DNA of 64,000 bases. Origin: Paracoccaceae bacterium. GTDB lineage: Bacteria; Pseudomonadota; Alphaproteobacteria; Rhodobacterales; Rhodobacteraceae. The stretch is from contig JAHEAO010000010.1 of NCBI GenBank assembly GCA_024642725.1, positions 1-64,000 of the forward strand. The letters run 5' to 3'. This document shows positions 9,677 to 18,534 of the stretch, one piece after another. How positions within the stretch are numbered: the stretch's first letter is position 1; each line of letters starts with the position of its first letter. The notes beneath the pieces were generated by a model. That model saw nothing but the letters and a program-made list of their open reading frames with translations. It did no database searches and was not told where the DNA came from. The position numbers were made by a program, and so were the translations under genes.

Positions 9677-10623
9677 CGCGCGTGGTGCAGGATGCGCCCG
9701 ATCGTGTTGAGCAGCAGTTGCGCGGCAAGAATCGCCGTGGTTCCGGTATGGTCATAGTCCGGCGCGACCTCGACGAGGTCGATGCCGACGATGCGCTGGC
9801 GCCGGGCGACGCCCGCGATCAGCTCCAGCACCTCGTAATAGGTGAACCCGCCGTGGCTGGGCGTGCCGGTGCCCGGCGCGATGGAGGGATCGAAGCCGTC
9901 GATGTCGATGGTCAGGTAGATGTCGGTCTTTTCCGGGATGCGCGCCAGCACCGCATCGGTTCCCAGCGTGCGAATCTGGCGGACTGACAGGATGTCTGAC
10001 CCCATCTTGCGGGCGTCGTCATAGCCTTCCTTGGCAGTTGACGAGACATTTCTGATGCCGAACTGCGAGAGGCCGGTGACGTAAGGCAATTCGGCGGCGC
10101 GGCGCATCGGGTTGCCGTGGCCGAAGCGCACGCCGTGGCGTTCGTCGACAAAGTCGAGATGGGCGTCGAATTGCAGGATGTGGATCGGGCCGTGTTCTGA
10201 AAAAGCGCGCACGCAGGGGATATTGATGGAGTGATCGCCGCCCAGCACGACAGGCAAAGCGCCGGATTTCAGAATCGCGCGGACGCCGGTCTCGATATTG
10301 GCGTGGCTTTTGATCGTGTCGGTATGGACGATATCGGCATCGCCGATGTCCACGATCCTGGTGCCGGCACCGAGATAGGTGGTGTCATCCTCGTGGTCGT
10401 AGGCGCCGGCATGACCAAAGGCGAAAAGCGTCGACGCCTCGCGGATCGCGCGCGGGCCGAAGCGGGCGCCGGGCCGCCACTGGGTGCCGAAATCAAACGG
10501 TGCCCCCAGAATCGCGACGTCGGCGTCGATTGCCGACCAGTCAGGCTGATAGGGGTACTTGCCGAATGTCGCGATGCCGACAAAGGGCAGGTCAAGGCGG
10601 CCGCTTTCATATCCATGGCTCAT
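9673..10623 (-). CDS. speB: agmatinase/ureohydrolase family protein
   Basis: Ureohydrolase motifs: GGDHSINIP, LQFDAHLDFVDERHG.RFGHGNPMRR, YLTIDIDGFDPSIAPGTGTPSHGG, GIDLVEVAPDYDHTGTTAILAAQ. Confidence 0.92.
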   Translation of the reverse strand: MSHGYESGRLDLPFVGIATFGKYPYQPDWSAIDADVAILGAPFDFGTQWRPGARFGPRAIREASTLFAFGHAGAYDHEDDTTYLGAGTRIVDIGDADIVHTDTIKSHANIETGVRAILKSGALPVVLGGDHSINIPCVRAFSEHGPIHILQFDAHLDFVDERHGVRFGHGNPMRRAAELPYVTGLSQFGIRNVSSTAKEGYDDARKMGSDILSVRQIRTLGTDAVLARIPEKTDIYLTIDIDGFDPSIAPGTGTPSHGGFTYYEVLELIAGVARRQRIVGIDLVEVAPDYDHTGTTAILAAQLLLNTIGRILHHAR

Positions 10624-10735
10624 GCCGGTGTCCTTCCCCATCCCGCATTAATTCATGCTGGCGTGACTTTGACGGGATTTGCAGGCCGGTCGCAATGGCG
10701 AATTGACGGAATCCGAAACAGGCCGCTGCGGGGAC

Positions 10736-10775
10736 AAAAAAACGGCGGTGCTCAGGGAGGGCGAGCACCGCCGTT
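10736..10775 (-). terminator. Rho-independent terminator formed by the last CcsR-like hairpin
   Basis: Perfect 13-bp stem aacggcggtgctc/gagcaccgccgtt with a 9-nt loop, followed on the minus strand by a run of seven T. Confidence 0.85.
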
Positions 10776-10891
10776 CTGGACACGGATACTTTGGGGGAGG
10801 ACCGAAGTATCCGTATTGTTGCGGCGACATCAGGGAGGAGGTCGATGCCGCCGCTCTTTACAGAAAGCTCAAGGGAGGAGAGAGCTGTCTG
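10736..10891 (-). ncRNA. CcsR1-4-like tandem sRNA hairpins (CCUCC-loop / 'cuckoo' type)
   Basis: Four consecutive stem-loops on the minus strand downstream of the DUF1127 gene. Stems at 10861-70/10882-91, 10821-31/10844-54, 10782-91/10805-14 and 10741-53/10763-75. Minus-strand loops are UCUCCUCCCUU, GACCUCCUCCCU, CGGUCCUCCCCCA and GCCCUCCCU. Confidence 0.88.
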
Positions 10892-10901
10892 ATCCGAATT
10901 C

Positions 10902-11117
10902 TTACTTGCCGAAAGCTGCTTCGCGGGCGATGTCGCCGATCATCGAGCGGTTAAGCCCGAGATCCGCCAGATCGCGGTTCGACAGCCGGCTGAGTTCGCG
11001 AACCGTTTCACGGTAAACGCGCTGTTGTGCATTGAAAGCAGACCAGTCCTTGGCGAATTTCGAGATACGCTCGAAAATGCTCGGGGCGATGCTGCGGGTT
11101 TCAGTTGCGAATGCCAT
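10902..11117 (-). CDS. DUF1127 domain-containing small protein (CcaF1-like)
   Basis: VYRETVRELSRLSNRDLADLGLNRSMIGDIAREAAFGK is the DUF1127 core; located directly upstream of the CcsR-like hairpins. Confidence 0.92.
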   Translation of the reverse strand: MAFATETRSIAPSIFERISKFAKDWSAFNAQQRVYRETVRELSRLSNRDLADLGLNRSMIGDIAREAAFGK

Positions 11118-11213
11118 TTTAGTGCCTCTTAGGTATCTGTTGTCTGGAGCTTCGTTCTCCGTTGACACCAAGATAGGTGAATGCTGCGGGTGCACAATAG
11201 GGCGCGTCGACAA

Positions 11214-11228
11214 TGCTGCTATGCAGCA
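11214..11228. promoter_or_regulatory. TGCTGC-TAT-GCAGCA palindrome (PhaR-like CTGCN3GCAG) upstream of the DUF1127 gene
   Basis: Direct reading of the sequence; 6-bp perfect arms with a 3-nt spacer. Confidence 0.5.
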
Positions 11229-11608
11229 AATGCATAAGTAAAACTGACCTAAAGTCAGGCAGTTAGATCAATTTCCGGGCAGAATGTTAGCGGTCACGGG
11301 AAAGGGCTGCTTTCGAATGTGGCACAAGGCCTATTCTCGCGGCGTTTTGTGAGAATCTGACCGGATCAGGGATTTCACTGGGTGGCTTGTGGGCCAGATA
11401 TGCGAGTCGAATCACGGTTCTGACCGACCGTTGGCGGCAATCCGTTTACCCGATCTGGCCCAGCAGGCGGCCGGTCCCGAAAAAAATCCGACTTTTTTGG
11501 GAATTCGCGGGAAACCATCTTCTGGTCAGTAAATTGTCTATATTTAGTAGATAACTTTCGGATCAATACAATTTGTCGCGCCTAAAAGCTTGTGGAACCC
11601 ACCAGATT

Positions 11609-11638
11609 TTGCCCGAGGGGGGTCCCAAAAACTATATA
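11609..11638 (+). promoter_or_regulatory. putative housekeeping promoter of the dcw cluster (TTGCCC-N18-TATATA)
   Basis: -35-like ttgccc at 11609-11614 and -10-like tatata at 11633-11638, upstream of the mraZ leader. Confidence 0.45.
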
Positions 11639-11645
11639 TGCCCGC

Positions 11646-11695
11646 GATGTCCCATATTTTTCTATTGATTTCCATGAATTCCCATGCCATCCCTA
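11646..11695. repeat. 10-bp-phased MraZ-box-like decamer repeats
   Basis: Minus-strand decamers in perfect 10-bp phase: TAGGGATGGC ATGGGAATTC ATGGAAATCA ATAGAAAAAT ATGGGACATC. Confidence 0.6.
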
Positions 11696-11862
11696 ATAGC
11701 ACGATGAGGACGGGCAAAACGGGGCGACCAAGACCCCAAACTCCCAAAGTCAGGTTTCATACAGGCACCCGCTTTCATCGAACCAAGAGATCCGGCGCGC
11801 GAGCGAGCAGACATCCCCCCAGGTGGCGCGCGCAGTCGGACACCCCAGAAATGGGACGAGGG

Positions 11863-11902
11863 CGGCGGGTTGATCAGTGGCAGCAGATCAATCCGCCGTT
11901 TC
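11863..11902 (+). terminator. hairpin upstream of mraZ, possible partial terminator/attenuator
   Basis: cggcgggttgatc (11863-75) pairs with gatcaatccgccg (11886-98): 13 bp with one G-U; loop agtggcagca; followed by the weak U-tract tttcc. Confidence 0.6.
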
Positions 11903-11947
11903 CATGTCTGGGGCCCGAAGGGGTAGGAAATAAGGAGCCGCGGGACA

Positions 11948-12451
11948 GTGGCGCGAAGGTTCAGAGGCGAAAGCCAACACAAGGTCGATGTGAAGGGCAG
12001 GGTGTCTATCCCGGCCCTGTTTCGCCGTGTGCTGGAGGCTGGCGACCCGGACTGGACCGATGGCCTGCGCCCGCAACTCGTCATCGTGTACGGCGATCAT
12101 CGCCGCAAATTCCTGGAATGCTTCACGATCGAGGCGATCGACGAGGTCGACGACAAGATCAGCAAGATGCCGCGCGGCACGATGGAACGCCGGATGCTGG
12201 AACGGCTGATCCACGGCCAGTCGCACCCGACCGAAGTCGATGGCGACGGCCGTTTGGTGCTGCCCCAAAAGCTGCGCGAGAAGATCGGCCTGGACGATGA
12301 GGCGTTTTTTATCGCCTCTGGCGACACGTTCCAGATCTGGAAGCCGGAGACCTACCAGTCCGAAGAAGCCGCGAAGACCGAGAAGTGGCTTGATGAACTG
12401 CCGGATGATTTCGACCCCCTCAGCCTGCTGGACAGGGTCGAAGGAGAATAG
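11948..12451 (+). CDS. mraZ: MraZ division/cell wall cluster transcriptional repressor
   Basis: GTG start after aaggag; FRGESQHKVDVKGRVSIPALFRRVLE and DGDGRLVLPQKLREKIGLDDEAFFIASGDTFQIW (two MraZ/AbrB-like repeats). Immediately upstream of rsmH. Confidence 0.95.
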   Translation: MARRFRGESQHKVDVKGRVSIPALFRRVLEAGDPDWTDGLRPQLVIVYGDHRRKFLECFTIEAIDEVDDKISKMPRGTMERRMLERLIHGQSHPTEVDGDGRLVLPQKLREKIGLDDEAFFIASGDTFQIWKPETYQSEEAAKTEKWLDELPDDFDPLSLLDRVEGE

Positions 12452-12454
12452 GGT

Positions 12455-13453
12455 ATGGCCGTGAAAACACGCGCGAACCCTACAGAGAAACCCCATATTC
12501 CCGTTCTGCTGCGCCCGCTTCTGAAAGCCGTGGCACCGGTGTCCGGCGTCTGGCTGGACGGAACGTTCGGGGCGGGCGGCTATGCGCGCGGGTTGCTGGA
12601 GGCCGGGGCCGACACGGTGATCGGCGTTGACCGCGACCCCGCGGTATTCGACATGGCCGCGGCATGGGCCGGGGACTACGGCGACAGGCTGAAACTGGTC
12701 AGAGGCACGTTCGGGCGGCTTGACGACTATGCGACCGATCTGGACGGGGTGGTGCTGGATCTGGGGGTTTCCTCGATGCAGCTCGATCAGGCGGAGCGCG
12801 GGTTCTCGTTCATGAAGGATGGCCCCCTGGACATGCGGATGAGCCAGTCCGGGCCATCGGCCGCTGATCTGGTGAACGAGGCCGATGAAGGTGAATTGGC
12901 CGATATTCTTTATCAATACGGCGAAGAGCGTGCGTCGCGCAGGATCGCGCGGGCGATTGTCGCGGCACGTGACGAGGGGCGGATCGAGACAACGGGCGCG
13001 CTGGTCAGGATCGTCGAGAAATGCCTGCCGCGTCCGAAGCCGGGGCAGAGCCATCCGGCAACCCGCAGCTTTCAGGCGATCCGGATCGCGGTGAACGATG
13101 AATTCGGCGAGCTGGTTTCGGGGCTTGAGGCGGCAGAGCGGGCGCTGAAGCCGGGCGGCAAACTGGCGGTTGTCAGTTTTCATTCGCTCGAAGACCGGAT
13201 CGTCAAGCGGTTCTTGCAAGCGCGCGCGTTCTCGGGCGGCGGCGGCAGCCGTTACGCGCCCGAAGTGGCAGCAGCGGAACCCGCGTTTGAAGACCTTTCG
13301 AAAGCGATCGGTCCCGACAGGGATGAGTTGGAAGAAAACCCGCGCGCGCGCTCTGCAAAGCTGCGCGTTGCCGTCAGGACGACGGCCCCGGCCGCGCCGG
13401 TGGATCGGGCGGCACTGGGGATGCCGGGATACAAGAAGGAAGGAAAGCGGTAG
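12455..13453 (+). CDS. rsmH: 16S rRNA (cytosine(1402)-N(4))-methyltransferase
   Basis: [66 protein letters not shown]. Confidence 0.97.
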   Translation: MAVKTRANPTEKPHIPVLLRPLLKAVAPVSGVWLDGTFGAGGYARGLLEAGADTVIGVDRDPAVFDMAAAWAGDYGDRLKLVRGTFGRLDDYATDLDGVVLDLGVSSMQLDQAERGFSFMKDGPLDMRMSQSGPSAADLVNEADEGELADILYQYGEERASRRIARAIVAARDEGRIETTGALVRIVEKCLPRPKPGQSHPATRSFQAIRIAVNDEFGELVSGLEAAERALKPGGKLAVVSFHSLEDRIVKRFLQARAFSGGGGSRYAPEVAAAEPAFEDLSKAIGPDRDELEENPRARSAKLRVAVRTTAPAAPVDRAALGMPGYKKEGKR

Positions 13454-13801
13454 ATGCGGTCGATGTTGTTTGTTCTGTCGGCGCTGGCGGTGATGGCACT
13501 GGGGTTTTGGGCCTATCAGGAGAATTACAAGACGCAATTGGCGATCCGCAACGTCGAGGATGTCCAGCAAGAGATCGGTTCCTTGCGCGAAGAGCTTGCG
13601 GTGCTCAGGGCGGAATGGGCCTATCTGAACCGCCCCGACAGGCTGCAGGAACTGGCGGACCTGAACTTTGACCGGCTGGGGCTGTTGCCGCTGATGCCCG
13701 AGCAGTTCGGGCGCGTTGATCAGATTTCCTACCCGGTGGAGGTGCTGGGTCCGGTGGTGAACCCGATCGATGTCGTTGGCATTCTGGAGGCGTCGCAATG
13801 A
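13454..13801 (+). CDS. ftsL: cell division protein FtsL-like
   Basis: Short single-TM coiled-coil protein (VQQEIGSLREELAVLRAEWAYLNRPDRLQELADLNF) between rsmH and ftsI. Confidence 0.85.
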   Translation: MRSMLFVLSALAVMALGFWAYQENYKTQLAIRNVEDVQQEIGSLREELAVLRAEWAYLNRPDRLQELADLNFDRLGLLPLMPEQFGRVDQISYPVEVLGPVVNPIDVVGILEASQ

Positions 13802-15582
13802 TCCGCACCCCGCTGCGCCCGCTGGCCCGCATCCTGTCCGCCCGCCAGAACGGTGAGAACCCCGATGCGATCGAGCGCGAGAATATCCGGGTCCGTCACG
13901 AAGCGATGCGCGACAAGGCGCGGCGGCGCGCCGAGGGCCGCCTGCTGGTGATCGGCGCGTTCTTCCTGTTCGCGTTTGTTGCGGTCGGCGTTCGGATGGG
14001 GTCGCTGGCGTCAAGCCAGCCGACGGAACCGCATTCTGCAGGCACCGGCACCAGCATCGTTGCGCAACGTGCTGATATCGTGGATAGAAATGGCCGGATT
14101 CTGGCAACGAACCTGATTACCGATGCGCTGTATGCTCAGCCGCCCATGATGGTGGACAAGCCGCGCGCGGCAGCGGAGCTGGTCAAGGTGTTCCCCGATC
14201 TCGACGAGGCGATGCTGCTGAAGCAGTTCGAGAGCAACCGCAAGTTCATGTGGATCAAGAAGCGGATATCTCCTGAGCAGAAACAACTGGTCCATGACAT
14301 CGGCGACCCGGGTCTGCTGTTCGGTCCGCGCGAGATGCGGCTGTATCCCAATGGCAAGCTTGCCGCGCATGTGCTTGGAGGATCGTCCTTTGGGCGCGAG
14401 GGCGTGCATTCGGCGGAAGTGATCGGCGTGGCCGGGGTTGAAAAGACCTTCGACGATTTCCTGCGCGATCCCGCGATGGGCGGGGAGCCTTTGCAACTGT
14501 CGCTGGATCTGACGATCCAGACCGCGACGGAGCGGGTGCTTTATGGTGGCATGAAGCTGATGAATGCGCGCGGTGCAGCGGCAATTCTAATGGATGTGCA
14601 TACCGGCGAAGTCATAAGCATGGTCTCGTTGCCGAATTTCGACCCCAACACCCGGCCCAACCCGCTTTTGGCAGGGGTGCCGGCGGACAGCCCGCTGTTC
14701 AACCGGGCCGTTCAGGGTGTCTATGAACTGGGATCGACCTTCAAGATCTTCGCCGTGTCGCAGGCGCTTGAGGAACGGCTGGTCAACCCCTCGACGATGA
14801 TCGAGACCAAGGGGCCGCTGACCTGGGGCAAGTACCGCATCCGCGACTTTCACGACTACGGCAAGGAACTGAGCGTCACCGATGTTATCGTGAAAAGCTC
14901 GAACATCGGCACCGCGCGCATCGCGATGATGATCGGCGCCGAGCGCCAACAGCGGTTCATGGGCGCGCTCGGGTTCCTTGAACCAACAAAGGTCGAGCTC
15001 GTCGAAGCGCCCGGCGCGAGACCCTTGTCACCGAAGAACTGGTCGGAGATCTCGACGATGACGATTTCCTATGGCCACGGCTTGTCGGCCAGCCCGCTCC
15101 ATCTGGCGACGGCCTATGCCAGCATTCTGAACGGCGGCACCAAGGTGACGCCGACCCTGTTGAAGCAGGGCCATGTCGAGCCGGGGCCGCGCGTGGTGTC
15201 CGAATCGACCTCGGCCGCGGCGCGGAGCATGTTGCGGCAGGTCGTGCAGCGCGGTACCGCGAGTTTCGGCGAGGTTCCGGGCTATGCGGTGGGCGGCAAG
15301 ACGGGCACCGCGGACAAGCCCAAGGAACGCGGCGGCGGCTACTACAAGGACAAGGTCATCGCGACCTTCGCCAGCGTCTTTCCAGCCAACGATCCGAAAT
15401 ATGTGCTGGTCGTGACGTTGGACGAACCAGTGGAAACCTCGGGGTCCGAACCTCGCCGGACGGCGGGTTGGACATCGGTGCCGGTTGCCGCGGAAATCAT
15501 CCGCCGCATCGCGCCGCTTCTGGGCCTCAGACCCGAGATTGAACCGGGTGCGGTAGATAAGGTAACACTGACCTCGAATTAG
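13798..15582 (+). CDS. ftsI: peptidoglycan D,D-transpeptidase FtsI (PBP3)
   Basis: PBP transpeptidase motifs: YELGSTFKIFAVSQALE (SxxK), KSSNIGTARI (SxN), VGGKTGTADKP (KTG). Confidence 0.96.
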   Translation: MIRTPLRPLARILSARQNGENPDAIERENIRVRHEAMRDKARRRAEGRLLVIGAFFLFAFVAVGVRMGSLASSQPTEPHSAGTGTSIVAQRADIVDRNGRILATNLITDALYAQPPMMVDKPRAAAELVKVFPDLDEAMLLKQFESNRKFMWIKKRISPEQKQLVHDIGDPGLLFGPREMRLYPNGKLAAHVLGGSSFGREGVHSAEVIGVAGVEKTFDDFLRDPAMGGEPLQLSLDLTIQTATERVLYGGMKLMNARGAAAILMDVHTGEVISMVSLPNFDPNTRPNPLLAGVPADSPLFNRAVQGVYELGSTFKIFAVSQALEERLVNPSTMIETKGPLTWGKYRIRDFHDYGKELSVTDVIVKSSNIGTARIAMMIGAERQQRFMGALGFLEPTKVELVEAPGARPLSPKNWSEISTMTISYGHGLSASPLHLATAYASILNGGTKVTPTLLKQGHVEPGPRVVSESTSAAARSMLRQVVQRGTASFGEVPGYAVGGKTGTADKPKERGGGYYKDKVIATFASVFPANDPKYVLVVTLDEPVETSGSEPRRTAGWTSVPVAAEIIRRIAPLLGLRPEIEPGAVDKVTLTSN

Positions 15583-15598
15583 GGCAAAGGGCGGGCAT

Positions 15599-17089
15599 AT
15601 GGCGGAGCGGGCAGAGACGAAATCGCTGGCAGAGCTTGGCCTGACCGCGCAGGGACGGCGCGAAGCCCGGATCAGCGGCCTGTCGGTAGACAGCCGCGCG
15701 GTCAGGCCGGGGCATCTGTTCGTCGCAATGTCCGGAACGCGTGTGCATGGCGGCGAGTTCATCCAGTATGCGTTGCGGATGGGGGCTGCGGCCGTGCTGA
15801 CCGACCGCGAGGGTGCGGCGATCGCGAAAGACGAATTGGCGGCGGCGGACGTGCCGGTGGTTCTGGCCGAGGATCCGCGTCAGGCGCTGGCCTATGCCGC
15901 GGCGCTGTGGTTCGGGCGGCAGCCGGAAACGGTGGTCGCCGTCACCGGGACCAACGGCAAGACATCCGTTGCGACCTTTACCCGGCAGATCTGGTCGGCG
16001 CTGGGCTACGCGGCGATCAATATCGGCACGACCGGGGTTGAGGGCGCCTACACCGCGCCTTCGGCGCATACCACGCCCGAGCCGATCACCCTGCACAGGC
16101 TGCTGGCCTCGGCCGCCGATGCCGGTGTGACACATGCCGCGATGGAGGCGTCGAGCCACGGGCTGGAGCAGCGGCGGCTGGACGGGGTGCGGCTGGCGGC
16201 GGCGGCTTTCACCAATTTCAGTCAGGACCATCTGGATTATCACGCCACGTTCGAGGATTATTTTGCCGCGAAGGCAGGTCTTTTCGACCGTGTTCTGCCC
16301 GAGGATGCCGTCGCGGTGGTCAATCTGGACGATGACCGGGGCCCCGATATCGCGGAAATCGCGCTGGACCGGGGGCAGGACCTGTTGACGGTCGGGCGCG
16401 GTATGGGCGCGCATCTGCGGATTGCCGGGCAGCGGTTCGACGCAACCGGGCAGAACCTTCGGTTCGAATGGAACGGCGAGCCTCATCAAGCCCGGCTGGC
16501 GCTGATCGGCGGTTTTCAGGCCGAAAACGTGCTGGCGGCTGCGGCTTTGGCCATCGGCGCCGGCGCCGCGCCGGACCAGGTCTTCCGGACCTTTTCCGAA
16601 TTGACGACGGTGCGGGGCCGGATGCAGCTTGCCGCGACGCGGGACAATGGATCTGCCGTTTTCGTCGACTATTCTCATACCCCCGATGCCCTGGCGACGG
16701 CGCTGCAGGCGCTCAGGCCGCATGTGATGGGTCGTCTGGTGGTGGTTTTCGGCGCCGGCGGGGATCGCGACACAAGCAAGCGGATTCTGATGGGGCAGGC
16801 CGCTGCGGAATATGCCGACGTGGTCATCGTCACCGACGACAATCCACGCTCGGAAGTGCCGGCTTCGATCCGCGCCATGGTCATGCAGGGCTGTCCGGAG
16901 GCGACCGAGGTCGGTGACCGGGCCGAGGCCATCCTGCGCGGGGTCGATGCGCTGCAGCCCGGTGATGCGCTCTTGATCGCTGGCAAGGGCCACGAGACCG
17001 GTCAGGTGATCGGCGACGATGTCTATCCGTTCGACGATGCGGAACAAGCAAGCGTGGCGGTTGCGGCACTTGACGGACGGGTGTCTTGA
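15599..17089 (+). CDS. murE: UDP-N-acetylmuramoyl-L-alanyl-D-glutamate--2,6-diaminopimelate ligase
   Basis: VVAVTGTNGKTSVATFTRQIWSALG, EASSHGLEQRRLDGV, VTDDNPRSE (meso-DAP specificity motif DNPR). Confidence 0.97.
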   Translation: MAERAETKSLAELGLTAQGRREARISGLSVDSRAVRPGHLFVAMSGTRVHGGEFIQYALRMGAAAVLTDREGAAIAKDELAAADVPVVLAEDPRQALAYAAALWFGRQPETVVAVTGTNGKTSVATFTRQIWSALGYAAINIGTTGVEGAYTAPSAHTTPEPITLHRLLASAADAGVTHAAMEASSHGLEQRRLDGVRLAAAAFTNFSQDHLDYHATFEDYFAAKAGLFDRVLPEDAVAVVNLDDDRGPDIAEIALDRGQDLLTVGRGMGAHLRIAGQRFDATGQNLRFEWNGEPHQARLALIGGFQAENVLAAAALAIGAGAAPDQVFRTFSELTTVRGRMQLAATRDNGSAVFVDYSHTPDALATALQALRPHVMGRLVVVFGAGGDRDTSKRILMGQAAAEYADVVIVTDDNPRSEVPASIRAMVMQGCPEATEVGDRAEAILRGVDALQPGDALLIAGKGHETGQVIGDDVYPFDDAEQASVAVAALDGRVS

Positions 17090-18534
17090 TGCCGCTCTGG
17101 ACTTCGGATGACGCCGCCGCCGCGACGGGAGGTCAGAACACGCGCGACTGGGCAGCCACCGGGGTTTCGATCGACACCCGCAGCCTGCAGCCGGGCGATC
17201 TTTTCGTCGCACTCACCGATCAGCGGGACGGGCATGATTTCGTCGCGCAGGCCTTGGCCAAGGGCGCGGCCGCTGCACTGGTCAGCCGTACCCCTGAAGG
17301 CGTGCCGCAGGATGCGCCGCTTTTGCGGGTGCCCGATGTATTGGAGGCGCTTGGCGATCTTGGCCGGGCTGCGCGGGCGCGCACGGCGGCGCGGGTCGTT
17401 GGCGTCACCGGATCGGTCGGCAAGACCTCGACCAAGGAAATGCTGCGCGCGGTTCTGAGCAGGCAAGGGCGGACCCATGCCGCCGAAGGCAGTTTCAATA
17501 ACCATTGGGGGGTGCCCCTGACATTGGCGCGGATGCCCTCGGATACCGAATTCGCGGTGATCGAGATCGGCATGAACCATCCCGGCGAGATCGCGCCTTT
17601 GGCGAAGATGGCGCGGCCGCATGTGGCGATGATCACGACGGTCGCGGCGGCGCATCTGGAGGCATTCGACAGTATCGAAGGGATCGCGCGGGAAAAGGCC
17701 TCGATCTTCGAAGGGCTGGAGCCGGGCGGTATCGCCGTCATCAACGCCGATCTGCCGGTGACGCCCATTCTGGTCGCGGCGGCAAAGGCCGCGGGTGCGT
17801 CGGTGGTCAGCTTCGGCGAGGCTGACGGCGCCGACTACCGGCTGGAAACCGCGCAACTGGCGCAGGACACGCTGATCGTTCACGCGCGACACCGCGGCGA
17901 ACGGATCCTGTTCAAGGTCATGTCACCGGGCCGCCATTTCGCCCGCAACGCGCTGGGCGTTCTGGCGGTGGCAGAGGCGCTTGGCGGCGATCTGGCGCTG
18001 GCGTCCTGCGATCTGGCCAGCTGGGACCCACCCTTGGGACGCGGCGCGCGCGAAACGGTGGTTCTTGACATTGTCGACGACCATCTGACGGTGGACCTGC
18101 TGGATGACGCATTCAACGCGAACCCGACATCCATGGCCGCGGCACTGGACATCCTCGCCGCCAGCCGCACGACGGACGGGATCGGCCGGGTCGCGGCGGG
18201 TCGCAGGATCGCCGTTCTGGGCGATATGCTTGAACTGGGTCCGGACGAAGGCCGGATGCACGAAGAAATCGCTGCTCTACCGACATTGAAATCCGTGGCG
18301 CAGGTCCATTGCGTCGGCCCGCTGATGCGCCGGCTTTACGATCGCCTGCCGCCGCAGCAAAGGGGCGAATGGCACGAAACGGCCGAACGTCTGGCCGCGC
18401 GCGCGCATGTGCTGGTCGATGCGGGTGACGTGATCCTGATCAAGGGGTCGAAAGGCAGCAAGGTGTCGCTAGTCGTTGACGCCATCCGAAAACTGGGCCA
18501 TCCGCTGAGCCGGGAACCGCGGGGGAACGCGTAA
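17086..18534 (+). CDS. murF: UDP-N-acetylmuramoyl-tripeptide--D-alanyl-D-alanine ligase
   Basis: VVGVTGSVGKTSTKEMLRAVLSRQGRTHAAEGSFNNHWGVPLTL; position in dcw. Confidence 0.97.
   Translation: MMPLWTSDDAAAATGGQNTRDWAATGVSIDTRSLQPGDLFVALTDQRDGHDFVAQALAKGAAAALVSRTPEGVPQDAPLLRVPDVLEALGDLGRAARARTAARVVGVTGSVGKTSTKEMLRAVLSRQGRTHAAEGSFNNHWGVPLTLARMPSDTEFAVIEIGMNHPGEIAPLAKMARPHVAMITTVAAAHLEAFDSIEGIAREKASIFEGLEPGGIAVINADLPVTPILVAAAKAAGASVVSFGEADGADYRLETAQLAQDTLIVHARHRGERILFKVMSPGRHFARNALGVLAVAEALGGDLALASCDLASWDPPLGRGARETVVLDIVDDHLTVDLLDDAFNANPTSMAAALDILAASRTTDGIGRVAAGRRIAVLGDMLELGPDEGRMHEEIAALPTLKSVAQVHCVGPLMRRLYDRLPPQQRGEWHETAERLAARAHVLVDAGDVILIKGSKGSKVSLVVDAIRKLGHPLSREPRGNA

Larger units (their letters stand above)
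11645..11902 (+). ncRNA. UpsM-like 5'UTR-derived sRNA (mraZ leader)
   Basis: Non-coding leader of roughly 300 nt between a putative promoter and mraZ, ending in a strong terminator-like hairpin. Position matches UpsM in Rhodobacter. The 5' end is inferred. Confidence 0.5.

Noticed and set aside
11590-12300. 236-aa plus-strand ORF through the mraZ leader and mraZ
   Set aside because: Low-complexity Arg/Pro/Gly translation, overlaps mraZ in another frame; the leader is better explained as noncoding.
11888-14107. 739-aa minus-strand ORF opposite mraZ-rsmH-ftsL-ftsI
   Set aside because: Antisense to four well-supported dcw genes; no recognisable domain.
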